Part shown: one piece after another, positions 41,442-52,477 of the stretch
Position numbering within the stretch: position 1 is the stretch's first letter
Layout: every line of letters begins with the position of its first letter
NCBI RefSeq assembly: GCF_049243985.1
Contig: NC_135384.1
Coordinates: forward strand, 13,326,501-13,390,500
Reading direction: 5' to 3'
Length of the DNA stretch: 64,000 nt
Origin: Paroedura picta
Taxonomy: Eukaryota > Chordata > Lepidosauria > Squamata > Gekkonidae
Position numbers and translations under genes: made by a program
The notes under the pieces: model-generated
Seen by the model: the letters and a program-made list of their open reading frames with translations, nothing else
What the model was told of the DNA's origin: nothing
Databases searched by the model: none

Positions 41442-42398
41442 CTAAGGAGTCTGTCTTCCTCCAAAGAATCTCATCAACATCATTCTTTTCAAAGCCCTTT
41501 TGACATCTTCATTTCTCCAGCTGTAAATGATGGGATTGAGCATGGGGGTGACCACACTGTAGACAAAAGACACCACCTTGTTCATTTCCACTGAATTCTT
41601 GGCTGCAGGATTGACATACATGAAGATCACTGTTCCATAGTAGAGTGAGACCACAGTCAAGTGAGCAGAGCAGGTGGAGAATGCCTTCTGTCGGCTCGTA
41701 GCTGAAGACATCCTTAGGAGGGTTGCCAGAATGCAAGCATAAGAAAGCATAGTCAACATGAAAGTACCTAACACTATGACAGCTGAGCTGATGAAGATGA
41801 TAGTTCTACTGATGTAGGTGTTGCTGCAGGAGAGGCTGAGCAGTGGTGGGACATCACAGAAAAAGTGGTTGATAATGTTGCCGCAGAAATGCAACCTGCT
41901 AACCAGGATGGTGGATGGGCAAGGATTTAGAAAGCCAGTAAACCATGACCCAATGGCTAAAAAGACACACACTCTATTGCACATGAGTATTGGGTATCTC
42001 AGTGGATTGCAGATGGCTAGATAACGGTCATAAGCCATGACTGCAAGGAAGAAACACTCTGTGGAACCCAAGAAGAAGAAGAAATAGGACTGAGTTAGAC
42101 ATGCTGTAAGAGAGATATTTCTTGCTCTGCCAATGGAGATTGCCAGGAGTTTAGGGAGAGTTACTGAGGTGTATCCAATCTCCAAGACAGCAAGATTGCC
42201 TAGGAAGAAGTACATAGGTGTATGAAGGTTTGTCTCTGCCTTTAATGTGAATAACAAGGTGATGTTTCCCAAAAGAGTCAGTAGATAAATGAGAAGAAAG
42301 ATGATGAAATACAAAATCTGAATCTTCCTGTTACCTGGGAACCCAACAATGATGAATTTTGTTATTTCTGTGTAATTTATTCTCATGTTATCCTCCAT
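41442..42398 (-). CDS. Olfactory receptor, class II, family-6-like, intact
   Basis: Complete 318-residue receptor. The frame is open to 42455 but without an ATG upstream of 42398; MEDNMRINYT matches its paralogues, and a splice acceptor (TTTACTTCTTCCCAG) ends at 42464, leaving a short 5' UTR. Hallmarks: NYT at 8-10, [63 protein letters not shown] and PMLNPIIYSWRNED. One oddity: the almost invariant SLRN at the end of TM7 is SWRN. It is close in sequence to the ORs at 34785 and 61417 but lies on the opposite strand. Confidence 0.95.
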   Translation of the reverse strand: MEDNMRINYTEITKFIIVGFPGNRKIQILYFIIFLLIYLLTLLGNITLLFTLKAETNLHTPMYFFLGNLAVLEIGYTSVTLPKLLAISIGRARNISLTACLTQSYFFFFLGSTECFFLAVMAYDRYLAICNPLRYPILMCNRVCVFLAIGSWFTGFLNPCPSTILVSRLHFCGNIINHFFCDVPPLLSLSCSNTYISRTIIFISSAVIVLGTFMLTMLSYACILATLLRMSSATSRQKAFSTCSAHLTVVSLYYGTVIFMYVNPAAKNSVEMNKVVSFVYSVVTPMLNPIIYSWRNEDVKRALKRMMLMRFFGGRQTP

Positions 42399-42465
42399 CT
42401 GGAACCAAAACTTAAATAAGTGGAAATCTGAATGTTTATGGACAGCATAGACCACAGTGATTCCT

Positions 42466-44120
42466 GGGAAGAAGTAAACAGAATTGTATCAAATATATTC
42501 TAAAACTTGTAAGAAATGAATGGAAACTTTTCCCATGCCACTTAAATTGAGATATGGTTTGGTTTACAAAATTCAGTAAAAAGGGGAAACTTTTCAGGAC
42601 ATCACATCTAGATTTGGGACCCATAGACAAATCTGTTTGATTAAACTATATCATATATCTAGGACTAGAAAGCTAAGAGTTTCACATAAAGTGCCATAGG
42701 CTATTACTTACAGATATCATCAAAAATACGGAACTTTTTTGAGGAAACCCAAAACTGAAGGGTTGAATAAACTACTCTTAACTTGCCCAGATCTTATTGC
42801 AAGCTTTCCTCATGAGTTTGATTTAAAATTCCATTTGGTTGCATAGAACTTTCCATTATGCAATTCAAATTGCTTTCACATAAACAAAATGGGGCAGCTT
42901 TTATCAATTTTTCTCCTGGTAAAAAAGGAAGGAAAATTTCATACAAACGATATACATACCCACTGAAGCACTGCTGAAACCAACATACACCCATAAGAAG
43001 TCCTAAGTCAAAACCACGTATTCCATCTTTTGTCATTTGCTGTTTACTCTCTGATTTTCACTCTGTGTAATTTATTGTCTTAGATGTGCTAATAAGTGTA
43101 GCTTGCACCAGGAATTCTGGCTGTAAAGCTCTGATGTGTGGGAGTGTCTTATTTCTCCCCAACCTTGGGCCAGGAGGCACCAGTTCTGTCTCTCTGGCCT
43201 GGCTATAGGGCTGGCATCTGGATAGTTTCATGCTCACATGAATAGGTGGGGGTGGAGTGCTGGGTTTAAGAAGGAGCAATGGTTCCTAGATGTTTGATCT
43301 TAGCAATGGATTTAGAGACATCATCATGATTGTATGTTCAATAAAGAGATTTTCTTCAACAAAGTCTGCTTATTAGGAGCAATTAACAGGACTCTCAAGC
43401 CTAATTGAGTTTTGCCTATACAGACCAAGGTGGAAAAGACACATCTAAATACATAAATATATCATATTTTGAACTGTCTAGAGGACAGTTTCTAAATAAT
43501 TTGACCATAAATTCTGCATTCTGAAGGGCGTTGAACTAGATGACCCTGGAGGTCCGTTCCAACTCTATGATTATTAATAGCATTCATACCTGTTTTGGTC
43601 CACTTTGCTTAAAAAGCCCTTGAATAAAAATGAAACAGTCTTTTTGTGTGTTTGATATCTCTTGACCTTCTCAACGGATTTCTGTGGTGCATAGGTACAG
43701 ATGAAATTTATAAGGAAAAGCAGTGATTCTAAAAATGCATTCAATTTTAGAGTAATTGGATGAAAACAAATCAGACTAGCATTCTCGATATTATCTACTC
43801 ATTTGGTTTGCTGCATTTAAAAAGATTTTACCATGTTATTTCAGCAGTTCTTTTTGTCCCATGAGAGCTAATCAACAGAACTTTTGAGGGACTATGAAAA
43901 GAAATGGTTGATCAGGTAATTAAGATTGTGCAGCCTAGAGGCTAACAATGTGAACTGTGAGTATTGAAGTCCCAGTTGCCTCTACCATGAACACAGTTGA
44001 TGGACCTATGCAAGCCATAATCTTTATTTTAGCCTCACATCTGCCTATGGGAAGTCTGAAACACACTAAAATCTCGTGTTATTGGTTAGCCAGAGTACCT
44101 TTATTGGCATAAAAATGTGT
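42466..44120. other. Upstream flank of OR 41442 and left flank of the tandem duplication
   Basis: Non-coding. Contains a CR1 3'-end scrap (43510-43576). Nothing else recognised. Confidence 0.5.
43510..43576 (+). mobile_element. CR1 3'-end scrap
   Basis: GTTGAACTAGATGACCCTGG followed by AGGTCCGTTCCAACTCTATG is the plus-sense CR1 terminus. Confidence 0.75.
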
Positions 44121-44317
44121 GATCTTGGCCATATCTACACGGAAATAAGTCCTGCTGGGTTATGGGAGACAATTTCTTACCTATATGAAATCTACTGAGC
44201 CAATAGTCATAAGAAAAGAAGTTGTACTGCTTTTTTAATGCCCATAAAGACATAAAGGGGACAGTAGAGGTAGGGGATGGGGGATGAGTTTTTCTGGATC
44301 CTAAATTGTTGTGTTTG

Positions 44318-44454
44318 CATCATACCAGCAACACCCACATCCCAATTGCTTATCTACTGTAACTTGCCAACCCTTTGCCTTCAGAGAATCAACCTCTCCG
44401 TCAGATGGCTATGTAGCCTCTGTTTTAAAATTTCCAAAGATGGAGAACCCACCA
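44318..44454 (-). mobile_element. CR1 3'-region piece, truncated by a deletion (unit 1)
   Basis: ACACCCACATCCCAATTGCT, CAACCTCTCCGTCAGATGGC and TTTCCAAAGATGGAGAACCC match the CR1 3' region seen complete at 49384. It stops at CCTCCT, where unit 2 continues for another 744 bases. Confidence 0.8.
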
Positions 44455-44805
44455 CCTCCTGGCTGGGCAACAAGTGTGGCTGACCTAGCTGGGAGGCCAG
44501 GGACTCATAGCCAAGCAACCTAGGAGCCAAATGTGGTGGGTACCCTTTGGTCCCCATGTAGGTTACTTTCTCCAGTGGAGATTCGAGGCGGCAAAGGGCT
44601 GGTCTTCCCATCAACGTAAATGCTGGTGCCAGGGCGCCACTGAACTTCTGATCATGTTGCAGCCATGGGTGTAGGCTTCTTTCCTCATGCCAGGGGAGGC
44701 TAGCCCTCTTTGCCCTGTTAGAATAAATAAAACTGTAGCCATGTTAAAGCCATACCCCGGTGTAGCGTCTTATTTGGCCAAAGTGCCAGCCTGCAAGTCA
44801 ATGTT
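44455..44805. repeat. Unclassified repeat with AATAAA near its end (unit 1); possibly an LTR remnant
   Basis: The right part of the segment described at 53011-53700: GGCTGGGCAACAAGTGTGGC through AATAAATAAAACTGTAGCC to CCCCGGTGTAGCGTCTTATT. A TG start seen in unit 2 and a polyadenylation signal near a possible CA end suggest a solo LTR fossil, but no coding region or target duplication supports this. Confidence 0.3.
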
Positions 44806-44980
44806 AAACCACACAAAATGGCATGTTTAGATAGTTTAAACAAGTGATTTTTAAAACCATTAGTGGAAATCTAACTAACCATGCTAACCACATAAAAGTT
44901 TTTAACAAGAAGATATTTATTGGAATTCAGCACAAAATAAATCAACAATATATAAGCCGGAGATATGTGCAATATTAAAC

Positions 44981-45181
44981 ATTAAACGCTCATCCTCGTT
45001 TTATGAATTTTGCAACTCGTTCCATTAAAACAGGATTCTGGCTATTTAGCCACAGACGCATCTTGTATTCATCAGAAGCCTTCCACTTTCTAATTGGGAG
45101 CGGATACAAGTATTCAGATAGTGGACAATATAATAGAACACAAATAACTGATTTTTTACAGCCTTGGTAGCTTAGGTACAA
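44981..45181 (-). mobile_element. LINE ORF2 C-terminal scrap (unit 1)
   Basis: The minus strand reads VICVLLYCPLSEYLYPLPIR and NPVLMERVAKFIKRG, resembling the H-LLYCPLY ... VAKF--AA-KIR end of a reptile non-LTR reverse transcriptase. Another piece of apparently the same kind of protein lies at 45855 on the opposite strand. Confidence 0.5.
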
Positions 45182-45386
45182 TCTGTTTCAGTAAGGGACT
45201 TTAAGATATCTTCCTGTCACCACTGCAAAAGTCCAAGTGTTGAAGGTCACAAGCATAGAGGTTTGACATTGCTGTGGATTTGTTAGATGGGATAAATATG
45301 ATGATCCATGGTCAGAATATAGAGAAATGTCCAAGCTCAAAGATGAACAAGTTTTCTTAGCAGCACTAATAAGAACTTGATATTCT

Positions 45387-45666
45387 AGCCAGTTTGGTGT
45401 AGTGGTTAGGAGTGCGGACTTCTAATCTGGCATGCCAGGTTCGATTCTGTGCTCCCCCACATGCAGCCAGCTGGGTGGCCTTGGGCTTGCCACGGCAATG
45501 ATAAAACTGTTCTGACTGAGCAGTGATATCAGGGCTCTCAGCCTCACCCACCCCACAGGGTGTCTGTTGTGGGGAGAGGAATGGGAAGGCGACTGTAAGC
45601 CGTTTTGAGCCTCCTTCGGGTAGGGAAAAGCGGCATATAAGAACCAACTCTTCTTCTTCTTCTTCT
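45387..45666 (+). mobile_element. tRNA-derived SINE (family A) (unit 1)
   Basis: AGCCAGTTTGGTGTAGTGGT head, GGTTCGATTC B box, CAGCCAGCTGGGTGGCCTTG, TGTAAGCCGTTTTGAGCCTC and a (TTC)n tail. Present in both units, so older than the duplication. Confidence 0.85.
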
Positions 45667-45854
45667 ATAACCAGGATTCTGTGCTTTATAATAGCATATG
45701 CAGAAGTTTCTGATTCCTAGGTCACCTTTTCTAATGCTATGCCTATGGATTTAAATTTTTTGCTTGATAAGATTTACTGCCTAAAATTGGCTTTCAGTAT
45801 GTATTTTTTTCCAAAATGTAGAAACCCTCTTAATGGAACATTGGGGGTAATTAC

Positions 45855-46200
45855 ATAGAACAGATGAGGTATTTTAAATATTTAGGGATATACTTACATT
45901 ACAATGCAAGCTGGGCAACATGTCATAAATTCATTATAAATGCAGTAACAAATAGTGTCTTAGCAATAACTCATTTCTTCTATACCAAAGGGAATCAATT
46001 TGTGCCTGCAGCACTTAGGGTTTTCAATGCTAAGTCTTGTTCTCAGTTACTGTACAGCTCCTCAATTTGGTGAGGTACTTTCAACCAAGCTGGTGAAAGC
46101 ATCCAGTCCATATTTCTGCAAATTATTTTGAGAGTCCAAAACTGTGTGCCACATGCAGTTATGTGTTTGACACAATTGAAGAAGTGACCCCTTTACTAAA
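45855..46200 (+). mobile_element. LINE reverse transcriptase scrap (unit 1)
   Basis: Reads MRYFKYLGIYLHYNASWATC, FFYTKGNQFVPAALRVFNAK and CSQLLYSSSIW, then in a later stretch ILRVQNCVPHAVMCLTQ. This resembles the thumb/connection part of a reptile non-LTR reverse transcriptase (FFFTKGNQFIPAA-KVFNAK-CSQLLYG-PIW). Stops interrupt it. Confidence 0.55.
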
Positions 46201-46486
46201 GAGCTGTTGCCTATGTGATATCCTGTAATTGTACTGGTGATATTATATGATGTTATATTAAGACCACAATTGCAACCACTGAAGAAGCACTAGAAAGCAG
46301 GATTGAATAGGTGGGACCCCGTTCTGGTTGCAAAATTATTCAGGATTGCATTTAATAAATTTAAAGAAGACACAACTTTTTTGCCTTTTGGTTTCGTTTG
46401 CTTTTGGATATGTGTCTGGAAGCAAACCAAAGACTGTTGGTAACTCAAGCATGGCTGTTAGCTATTATGTTCTGGATGCATTTATT

Positions 46487-46892
46487 TTATTTTATTTTTT
46501 TTTAGTTTTATTGTTTATTGTTATTATATATAGAGTACAGAAGAGTGAAAAAGAAAAAAAGAAGATGACCAGCTGATAGGTAGTTATTATATCCTAGTCT
46601 ATACATCATCTATACAAATATACCTTACATAGTATAGTCTGATATTATCTCAAGAAATATGTAGTCAGTTCCCATTGCATATTAGTCCTAGCCTAGCAGT
46701 TGCTACTATCTTTCTTAAGAAAGTCCAGGTAATCGCTCCACTGTTCGTCATATTCTTCCGGTGGTTTCTTATTCACCATGTTAGTGAGTCTTGCCATTTT
46801 TGCTAAGTCCGCAAGTTTGTCTAGCAATGTAGAAATAGTTGGGGTTTCGGTCGCCTTCCAGTGCTTCACCCACACTAACCGCGCCGCCGTAG
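46487..46892 (-). mobile_element. L1 LINE 3' end, 5'-truncated, with 14-bp target duplication (unit 1)
   Basis: The minus strand encodes the C-terminus of L1 ORF2 (VKHWKATETPTISTLLDKLA, then MARLTNMVNKKPPEEYDEQW, SDYLDFLKK), followed by a 3' UTR and an A-rich tail (T-rich at 46487-46510). Target duplication TGGATGCATTTATT lies at 46473-46486 and 46893-46906. The length of about 400 bp shows a typical truncated insertion. Confidence 0.9.
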
Positions 46893-47027
46893 TGGATGCA
46901 TTTATTATTCAGTTCTGATCCAACCACATTAAAGTTGAAAAGAAACAAACAACAATCTTTTCAATCCTTTTTATATTATTCTTGGGGGAGGGGGTTGCCT
47001 TTTTAAGCTGCCATGTACTCTCTATAC

Positions 47028-47966
47028 CTACCACTTGTTCTTACTAAGGGCTCGCCAGACTGCTCTCTGCACCTCCTTATTCCTTAAACTGTAGATCAGG
47101 GGATTTAGCATTGGAGTAAGGATGGCATATAGAACAGCAACCAAGCGGTCCTCCTCCATGGAATGGCTGGAGGATGGGCGTAGGTAAGTATACATGAGAG
47201 TGCCATAGAAGATGCTCACCACAGTGAGGTGGGAAGCACAGGTAGAAAATGCCTTGAGCCTACCTTGAGCACTACGGATTTTCAGCACTGAGGAGACAAT
47301 GAGGCTGTAGGACAGAAGAATCAGACTGAAAGCCACAATCATGATACCCCCAGAGATGTTAAAAGTCACCAACTGGCTAACTGATGTATCAGAGCAAGAG
47401 AGTTTCAGGAGGGGAGGAACATCACAGAAGAAGTGGTCAATTTCATTGGAGTGGCAGAAGTCAAGGGAAAAGACCAAGGCTGTGTTGATGATGGAATTGA
47501 AGTTTCCAATAGCCCAGGAACATGCCAGGAGTCCCCAACATATCTTCTGCCTCATGAGAAGGGCATAGCGCAATGGATGGCAGATAGCTGCATAGCGATC
47601 ATATGCCATAACTATGAGAAGAACACATTCTGTGCTTCCTAATGTGACAAAGAAATACAATTGGAGTGCACATCCTATGAAAGTGATGGTTTTGTTTCCC
47701 AGCAAGAGGTCCCACAACATCTTTGGGGCAGTGGTGGAACTATAACAGATCTCAATAAAAGACAGATTACCCAGGAGGAAGTACATGGGAGTTTGCAGGC
47801 ACTGATCTATGCAGACCAATGTAATGATGGCTAGATTCCCTACCAGAGTTAACAGATAGACTAATAAGCCAAGAGCAGAGAGAAGAGTCTGTTTCTTTGG
47901 GTCAACAGAGAATCCCAAGAGAACAAACTCTGTGACACTGGTGTGGTTCTGTTTTCCCAGAGGCAT
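47028..47966 (-). CDS. Olfactory receptor, class II, intact copy (unit 1)
   Basis: Complete 312-residue receptor. The frame is open upstream (an in-frame ATG at 48041 would add 25 residues), but [19 protein letters not shown] at 47966 is the standard OR N-terminus with NHT at 7-9. Hallmarks: GN in TM1 (43-44), [20 protein letters not shown] (57-76), [15 protein letters not shown] (120-134), [19 protein letters not shown] (176-194), KAFSTCASH (238-246) and PMLNPLIYSLRN (285-296). The subfamily is uncertain; [16 protein letters not shown] resembles families 5, 8 and 9. Its twin at 55788-56730 is frameshifted, so this is the surviving member of the duplicated pair. Confidence 0.95.
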   Translation of the reverse strand: MPLGKQNHTSVTEFVLLGFSVDPKKQTLLSALGLLVYLLTLVGNLAIITLVCIDQCLQTPMYFLLGNLSFIEICYSSTTAPKMLWDLLLGNKTITFIGCALQLYFFVTLGSTECVLLIVMAYDRYAAICHPLRYALLMRQKICWGLLACSWAIGNFNSIINTALVFSLDFCHSNEIDHFFCDVPPLLKLSCSDTSVSQLVTFNISGGIMIVAFSLILLSYSLIVSSVLKIRSAQGRLKAFSTCASHLTVVSIFYGTLMYTYLRPSSSHSMEEDRLVAVLYAILTPMLNPLIYSLRNKEVQRAVWRALSKNKW

Positions 47967-48074
47967 GATGAAGTCCTTTGTTATGCCTTCTTTGATAGAA
48001 AGGGGTCCAGTTGTTTGATCTATGAGTGCCAGCAGTTTCATAAAAACAACAAATAAGAGACAGTCAGCAGGCAA

Positions 48075-49383
48075 TTTTTAGTGTTTACTTTCTCCCCAAG
48101 ACAGTTCTTTTCAGACTATACCACCAAATCTGCAGGAACTTCCTGACCTGGAGATGCTAACCCTAGGCAGCCCTGGCTCCAATGGGTCCTCCCTTTAAGG
48201 CTAAATAGGGCTGGAAATAACCCTTCCCTTTCCCCCTGCCTTAAAGGCTGCTGCCAAGAATGCCTTCATTGCCTAGCTGCAGAAACTGAAATAATCCTTT
48301 GAAATAATCCTTTCCATAAAACTACATGTGCTCCTTTTATCATTTGGTTATTTTTTTTAATCCACAGATTTGGCCAATCTTAGTATTAGAATATAAGCAG
48401 TACTTTGATTTGTACCAAAGAATCACTTTAGCTAGTGCCTTTGCTGGCATTGTAGTCACTGCTTTTTGATCTGATTGATGCTCCCAAATAGTCTTCAAAA
48501 GCAGCACCATATCTGTTGTATTGCACTGGTACAAAGGAGATATCTTAGGAAATGGACACCTGGTCAAATCATCTCTAGCAAGAAAACAATGCATCTGGCA
48601 AGCCAGGCAAAGTCGACTAAGGGTGCACCATGCTACAGAGACGTGTGCCTCGATCTGTGGCCCTGGATCTGAAAGCGACCTCAACTCAAACAGGAAGATT
48701 CCAGAAATCTCAGTTGACATGCCAACTCCAGGACCAAGTGTTAATTCGTTGGCCCTCATCCAGCTGTAGCCCATGTATGTACCAGTTCAAGACATATAAC
48801 GCCACACCTGATAAAACAAAGATGAGGGGGAAAGGTCCTTAAATTTGTTCTCTGAAGTGCTTCCACAATCCAGAAAACCCTTCCGAGACTGTGAGGAAAA
48901 TCCAGTAAGACTTGTTTGTTACCTGTTAGGCATCTTAATTTATTCCAGATTTAAGAATGCTGTTGCCATGGCCAGTCACTGGCAATGAGGACTTCTTTCT
49001 TGGAGCTGCACTCATGTCTGCATCTGGGAGCACTCCAAGTTCTGTGTGTCTCAGTCACAGAGTTTTAGAGCTTCGTGTCATTTCTGCTGTTACAGAGCTA
49101 TTAATAAGAGAGGAGCAATTTTTGCAGTTGTTTCCCCCTTGAGCTGAAGGGAAAAAAACCACCCTAGGGTCATTAACAAAGTCACTTATATGGAGTGAGT
49201 GTGGAAGAGAGGATAATAACAGGAAGACTCCCATGCCAGTTCCATGCATGTTTGAGGATGCTGGGTATTCCAGATATTGTTCCTGGAGGTTATTGTGAAC
49301 TAGAATGAAATAAATCATATATGATTTGAAATTCATAGTTCCCATTGCTCTCTGCTTCTTTCCCACATAGCCAAGTAATATCT
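48075..49383. other. Upstream flank of the unit-1 OR
   Basis: Non-coding by judgement. A 144-codon minus-strand frame (48340-48774) resembles no family I know and is kept in the other unit only because the duplication is recent. Promoter location unknown. Confidence 0.45.
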
Positions 49384-50112
49384 AGAACCATAGAACCATA
49401 GAATCATAGAGTTGGAAGGGACCTTATGGGTCATCTAGTCCAACCCTCTGCTCTATGCAGGACACTCACATTCCAATCGCTCATTTACTGTAACCTGCCA
49501 CCCCTTTGCCTTCTCTGAATCAGCCTCTCCGTCAGATGGCTATCTAGCCTTTGTTTAAAAATTTCCAAAGATGGAGAACCCACCACCTCGGAAGCCTGTT
49601 CCAATGAGAAACCACTCTAACTGTCAGGAACTTCTTCCAAATGTTTAGATGGAATTTCTTTTGAATTAATTTCATCCCATTTGTTCTGGTCTGTCCCTCT
49701 GGGGCAAGATAGAACAATTCTGCTCCATCCTCCATATGGCACCCTTTTAAATACTTGAAGATGGTTATCAGATCTCCTCCTAGTCGTCTCCTCTCTAGGC
49801 TAAACAGACCAAGCTCCCCCAACCTTTCTTCATATGTCTTGGTCTCCAAACCCCTCACCATCTTTGTTGCCCTCCTCTGGACACGTTCCAGTTTGTCAAC
49901 ATCCCTCTTCAACTGGGGTGCTCAAAACTGAACACAGTACTCCAAGTGAGGCCGAACCAGAGCAGAGTAAAGTGGTACCATCACCTCCCGTGATCTGGAC
50001 ATGCTACTCCGTTTGATACAGCCCCAAATCCCATTTCCCTTTTTAGCCACTGAGTCACACTGCTGATTCATGTTCAATGTATGGTCTACTAAGACTCCTT
50101 TTTGCACATGCT
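49384..50112 (-). mobile_element. CR1 LINE 3' part (unit 1)
   Basis: The minus strand reads [60 protein letters not shown] and SHWNRLPR, ending at the left with the CR1 terminal repeat (complement of ATAGAACCATAGAATCATAG). It is decayed and 5'-truncated. It differs from its unit-2 counterpart far more than the flanking sequence does. Confidence 0.9.
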
Positions 50113-51460
50113 ACTGCCAAGATAAGTCTCCTCCATCTTATATTGGTGTCTTTGGTTTTTCCTACCTATCTAATTAAATGATAGGCAATAGGGACATCCA
50201 AACTCCCAGTTTACATTCTTCATCACCGGGCAGCACAAGTTCAGTTACTGGATCAACTCCCCACTGCCACCCCCTCACACATTTCTTGAAACATCTAGTT
50301 GATTATCTCTCAGGAGATGGCAACCACAACTGAAATAGCTTATTAAACTCAAGAAAGATACCAGTTCAGATGGGGAGAGAATTTAGAACATCTCAGTTTG
50401 GAGCAATGTATTCGTTTCGTTTCTAACCCACTCATTTACTTCCAAATGATCAATTTTAGAAATCTCCTCTGCAACCACACACAGCAGAGACTCATCATGA
50501 AGAAGAGCAGGACATGAGACACTATTTGTTTATTAAGATTCTAGGGTTTCTCAGGGAACCAAACCCCAAAAGGTATGATTTCTATCAGCAATAACTTTGT
50601 ATCTAACATCTCCTGTCTTTTCAGAACTGGTTCTAAAAGAATGTTTTGCTTATGGACTGAGTACTGGGAAACAGTCAATGGTGCTGCTGTTCTTTTAGGT
50701 CTAATGGGGACTCATGTTCCAGCTGTATCTCAGCAGTGACTCATGAAAGCCCATATCCTGCTACAAATGTTGTTAGTCTTGTTTTTTTTCTGATGGCATG
50801 GAATACGGGTGGGGGTAAGGACAACTGTGAAACAATTCTCAGATTCTGTCACCCTCTTCTTTCATCATATGGGAATCTGGCAATTGTTTCTGATATTCTA
50901 GTACCAAGGGGAAGTGAAAGGGCAGCGCTTCGTAAAGATGAAGTCTACTAACTAGGTCATTTCTTTTGGTCATGGAGATTCAAACATCTTTTTGTTAATG
51001 CTTCTGGGTTGCAGTTTTTCTTTATAAATTCTTGAACAAAGTTGTTACGTTTCCATGTGTTAAGCTATAATATGATGTTAATGTAGATATTCTGATTTTT
51101 TTAAAAAAATCTGTGAAGCAGCATGAATTCCTTGAAAGCCACTGGTAATCCAGAAGTAAGGAGATCACAGTCCATTTAAATTACTTATCCAAGCTGCAAG
51201 TGAATTCTGAACTTATTTAAAGGGCTGACTGTCCTTTTAAATGTCTTCTCCAAGGGGTGAGTTCTCCTGGAAGGTGTTTAAAGGGACTGCAATCTTTTTA
51301 AAAACTGGAATATTTCAGGAATTTTTGAGGGTTGGCTATTTACATAGTCATTTGGGGGGATCTATATCTGGCTTAAAGAACAGCTGAAACATACTGATAA
51401 TGTCTTTTTCAAATATTTTTTATTGTCTTGGACGTAGCTAAATGCTTACCCCTGTCAGTG
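50113..51460. other. Non-coding stretch (unit 1)
   Basis: AT-rich; no repeat or gene recognised. Confidence 0.45.
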
Positions 51461-51600
51461 GCCATTTGTTATTGTCTGCCACTGTATAGTGAACATGGTA
51501 TTTCTTGGTGGTTTCCGATCCAAATACTAACAAGGGCTGTCCCTGCTTAGCTACCAGAATCTGATGAGATCAGGCTATGCTGGGCTATCTGGACCAGGGC
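51461..51600 (-). mobile_element. 5S-rRNA-derived SINE, worn (unit 1)
   Basis: The minus strand reads AGCCTGATCTCATCAGATTC, GGTAGCTAAGCAGGGACAGC, TTGTTAGTATTTGGATCGGA and ACCACCAAGAAATACC. This tracks the internal promoter half of 5S rRNA (GATCTCGTCCGATCTCGGAAGCTAAGCAGGGTCGGGC, TTAGTACTTGGATGGGAGACC). The downstream TGGCAGACAATAACAAATGG fits the reptile 5S-SINE body. Confidence 0.75.
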
Positions 51601-52267
51601 TTCCTATTTTCATCATTAATGTCATCATACCCAAACCAATCCTTTTCCCCATGAACTGACCATGAGTGCTTTAAGGTTTTGTTTTTTTTTTGCATCGCTA
51701 CAAAATCAATGTATTGATATAGTGCTGCAGTGATCATTTATGAAGGTTCTCTGAAAGATTTTTTTTTTAAGGAAGTCTTTAGCACCCCCCTCATGGAGAA
51801 ATGCCCTTTCCTTATATCTCTGCAAGGGACTGGGATAGAGACTTCCTTTAAAATGAATGAAATTAATGAAAGCTGGAATTCCAAGAAGCAGTTTAAACTA
51901 CCATTACAATGCTATATTTATATTGCCATTGGGGGTGGGGATGCAGCCATTGTATCAATATATCAGTAAGTATGTATAAAAAATAAAAAGGACGGTTTCT
52001 GAGATGCCACTAATTATGACAGCACTCTCCCTTGTAAATCCACTTTGAAAATGCAGAGGGTGGGCATATATGTGGAAGAACTGTGCTGAAACTCAAGTGG
52101 AACTGCCTTGGGAAGGCTGTCTATATTTTAAATGACTTTAGAATCAGTGACACCCTTTTTAATCCTAATGATTGTGATGGATTTAGAAGGATGTAACTCA
52201 GCTTTGGGCTGTACTGAACATTTCCTAGCTAAGCCAGAATTCCAAAGGTGCAAGAGAGAACAAAGAG
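51601..52267. other. Right end of unit 1
   Basis: Non-coding. Ends at CAAAGAG, followed by five extra bases ATAAC (52268-52272) before unit 2 begins. Confidence 0.5.
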
Positions 52268-52477
52268 ATAACGATCTTGGCCATATCTACACGGAAATAA
52301 GTCCTGCTGGGTTATGGGAGACAATTTCTTACCTATATGAAATCTACTGAGCCAATAGTCATAAGAAAAGAAGTTGTACTGCTTTTTTAATGCCCATAAA
52401 GACATAAAGGGGACAGTAGAGGTAGGGGATGGGGGATGAGTTTTTTTGGATCCTAAATTGTTGTGTTTGCATCATAC

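Larger units (their letters stand above)
44121..52267 (+). repeat. Tandem segmental duplication, unit 1 (about 8.1 kb)
   Basis: Starts GATCTTGGCCATATCTACAC and ends CAAGAGAGAACAAAGAG. The whole interval recurs in the same order and orientation at 52273-61032. In the OR part I count three substitutions and one indel in about 940 bases. Unit 1 lacks about 744 bases present in unit 2 (52614-53357) and has 129 bases (46075-46203) missing from unit 2. Contents: CR1 piece, unclassified repeat, LINE pieces, SINE, L1 3' end, intact OR, CR1, 5S-derived SINE. Confidence 0.95.

Noticed and set aside
48340-48774. 144-codon minus-strand frame kept in both duplicate units
   Set aside because: Conservation between units only reflects the recent duplication; no family recognised. 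It could be an old repeat in the OR flank.
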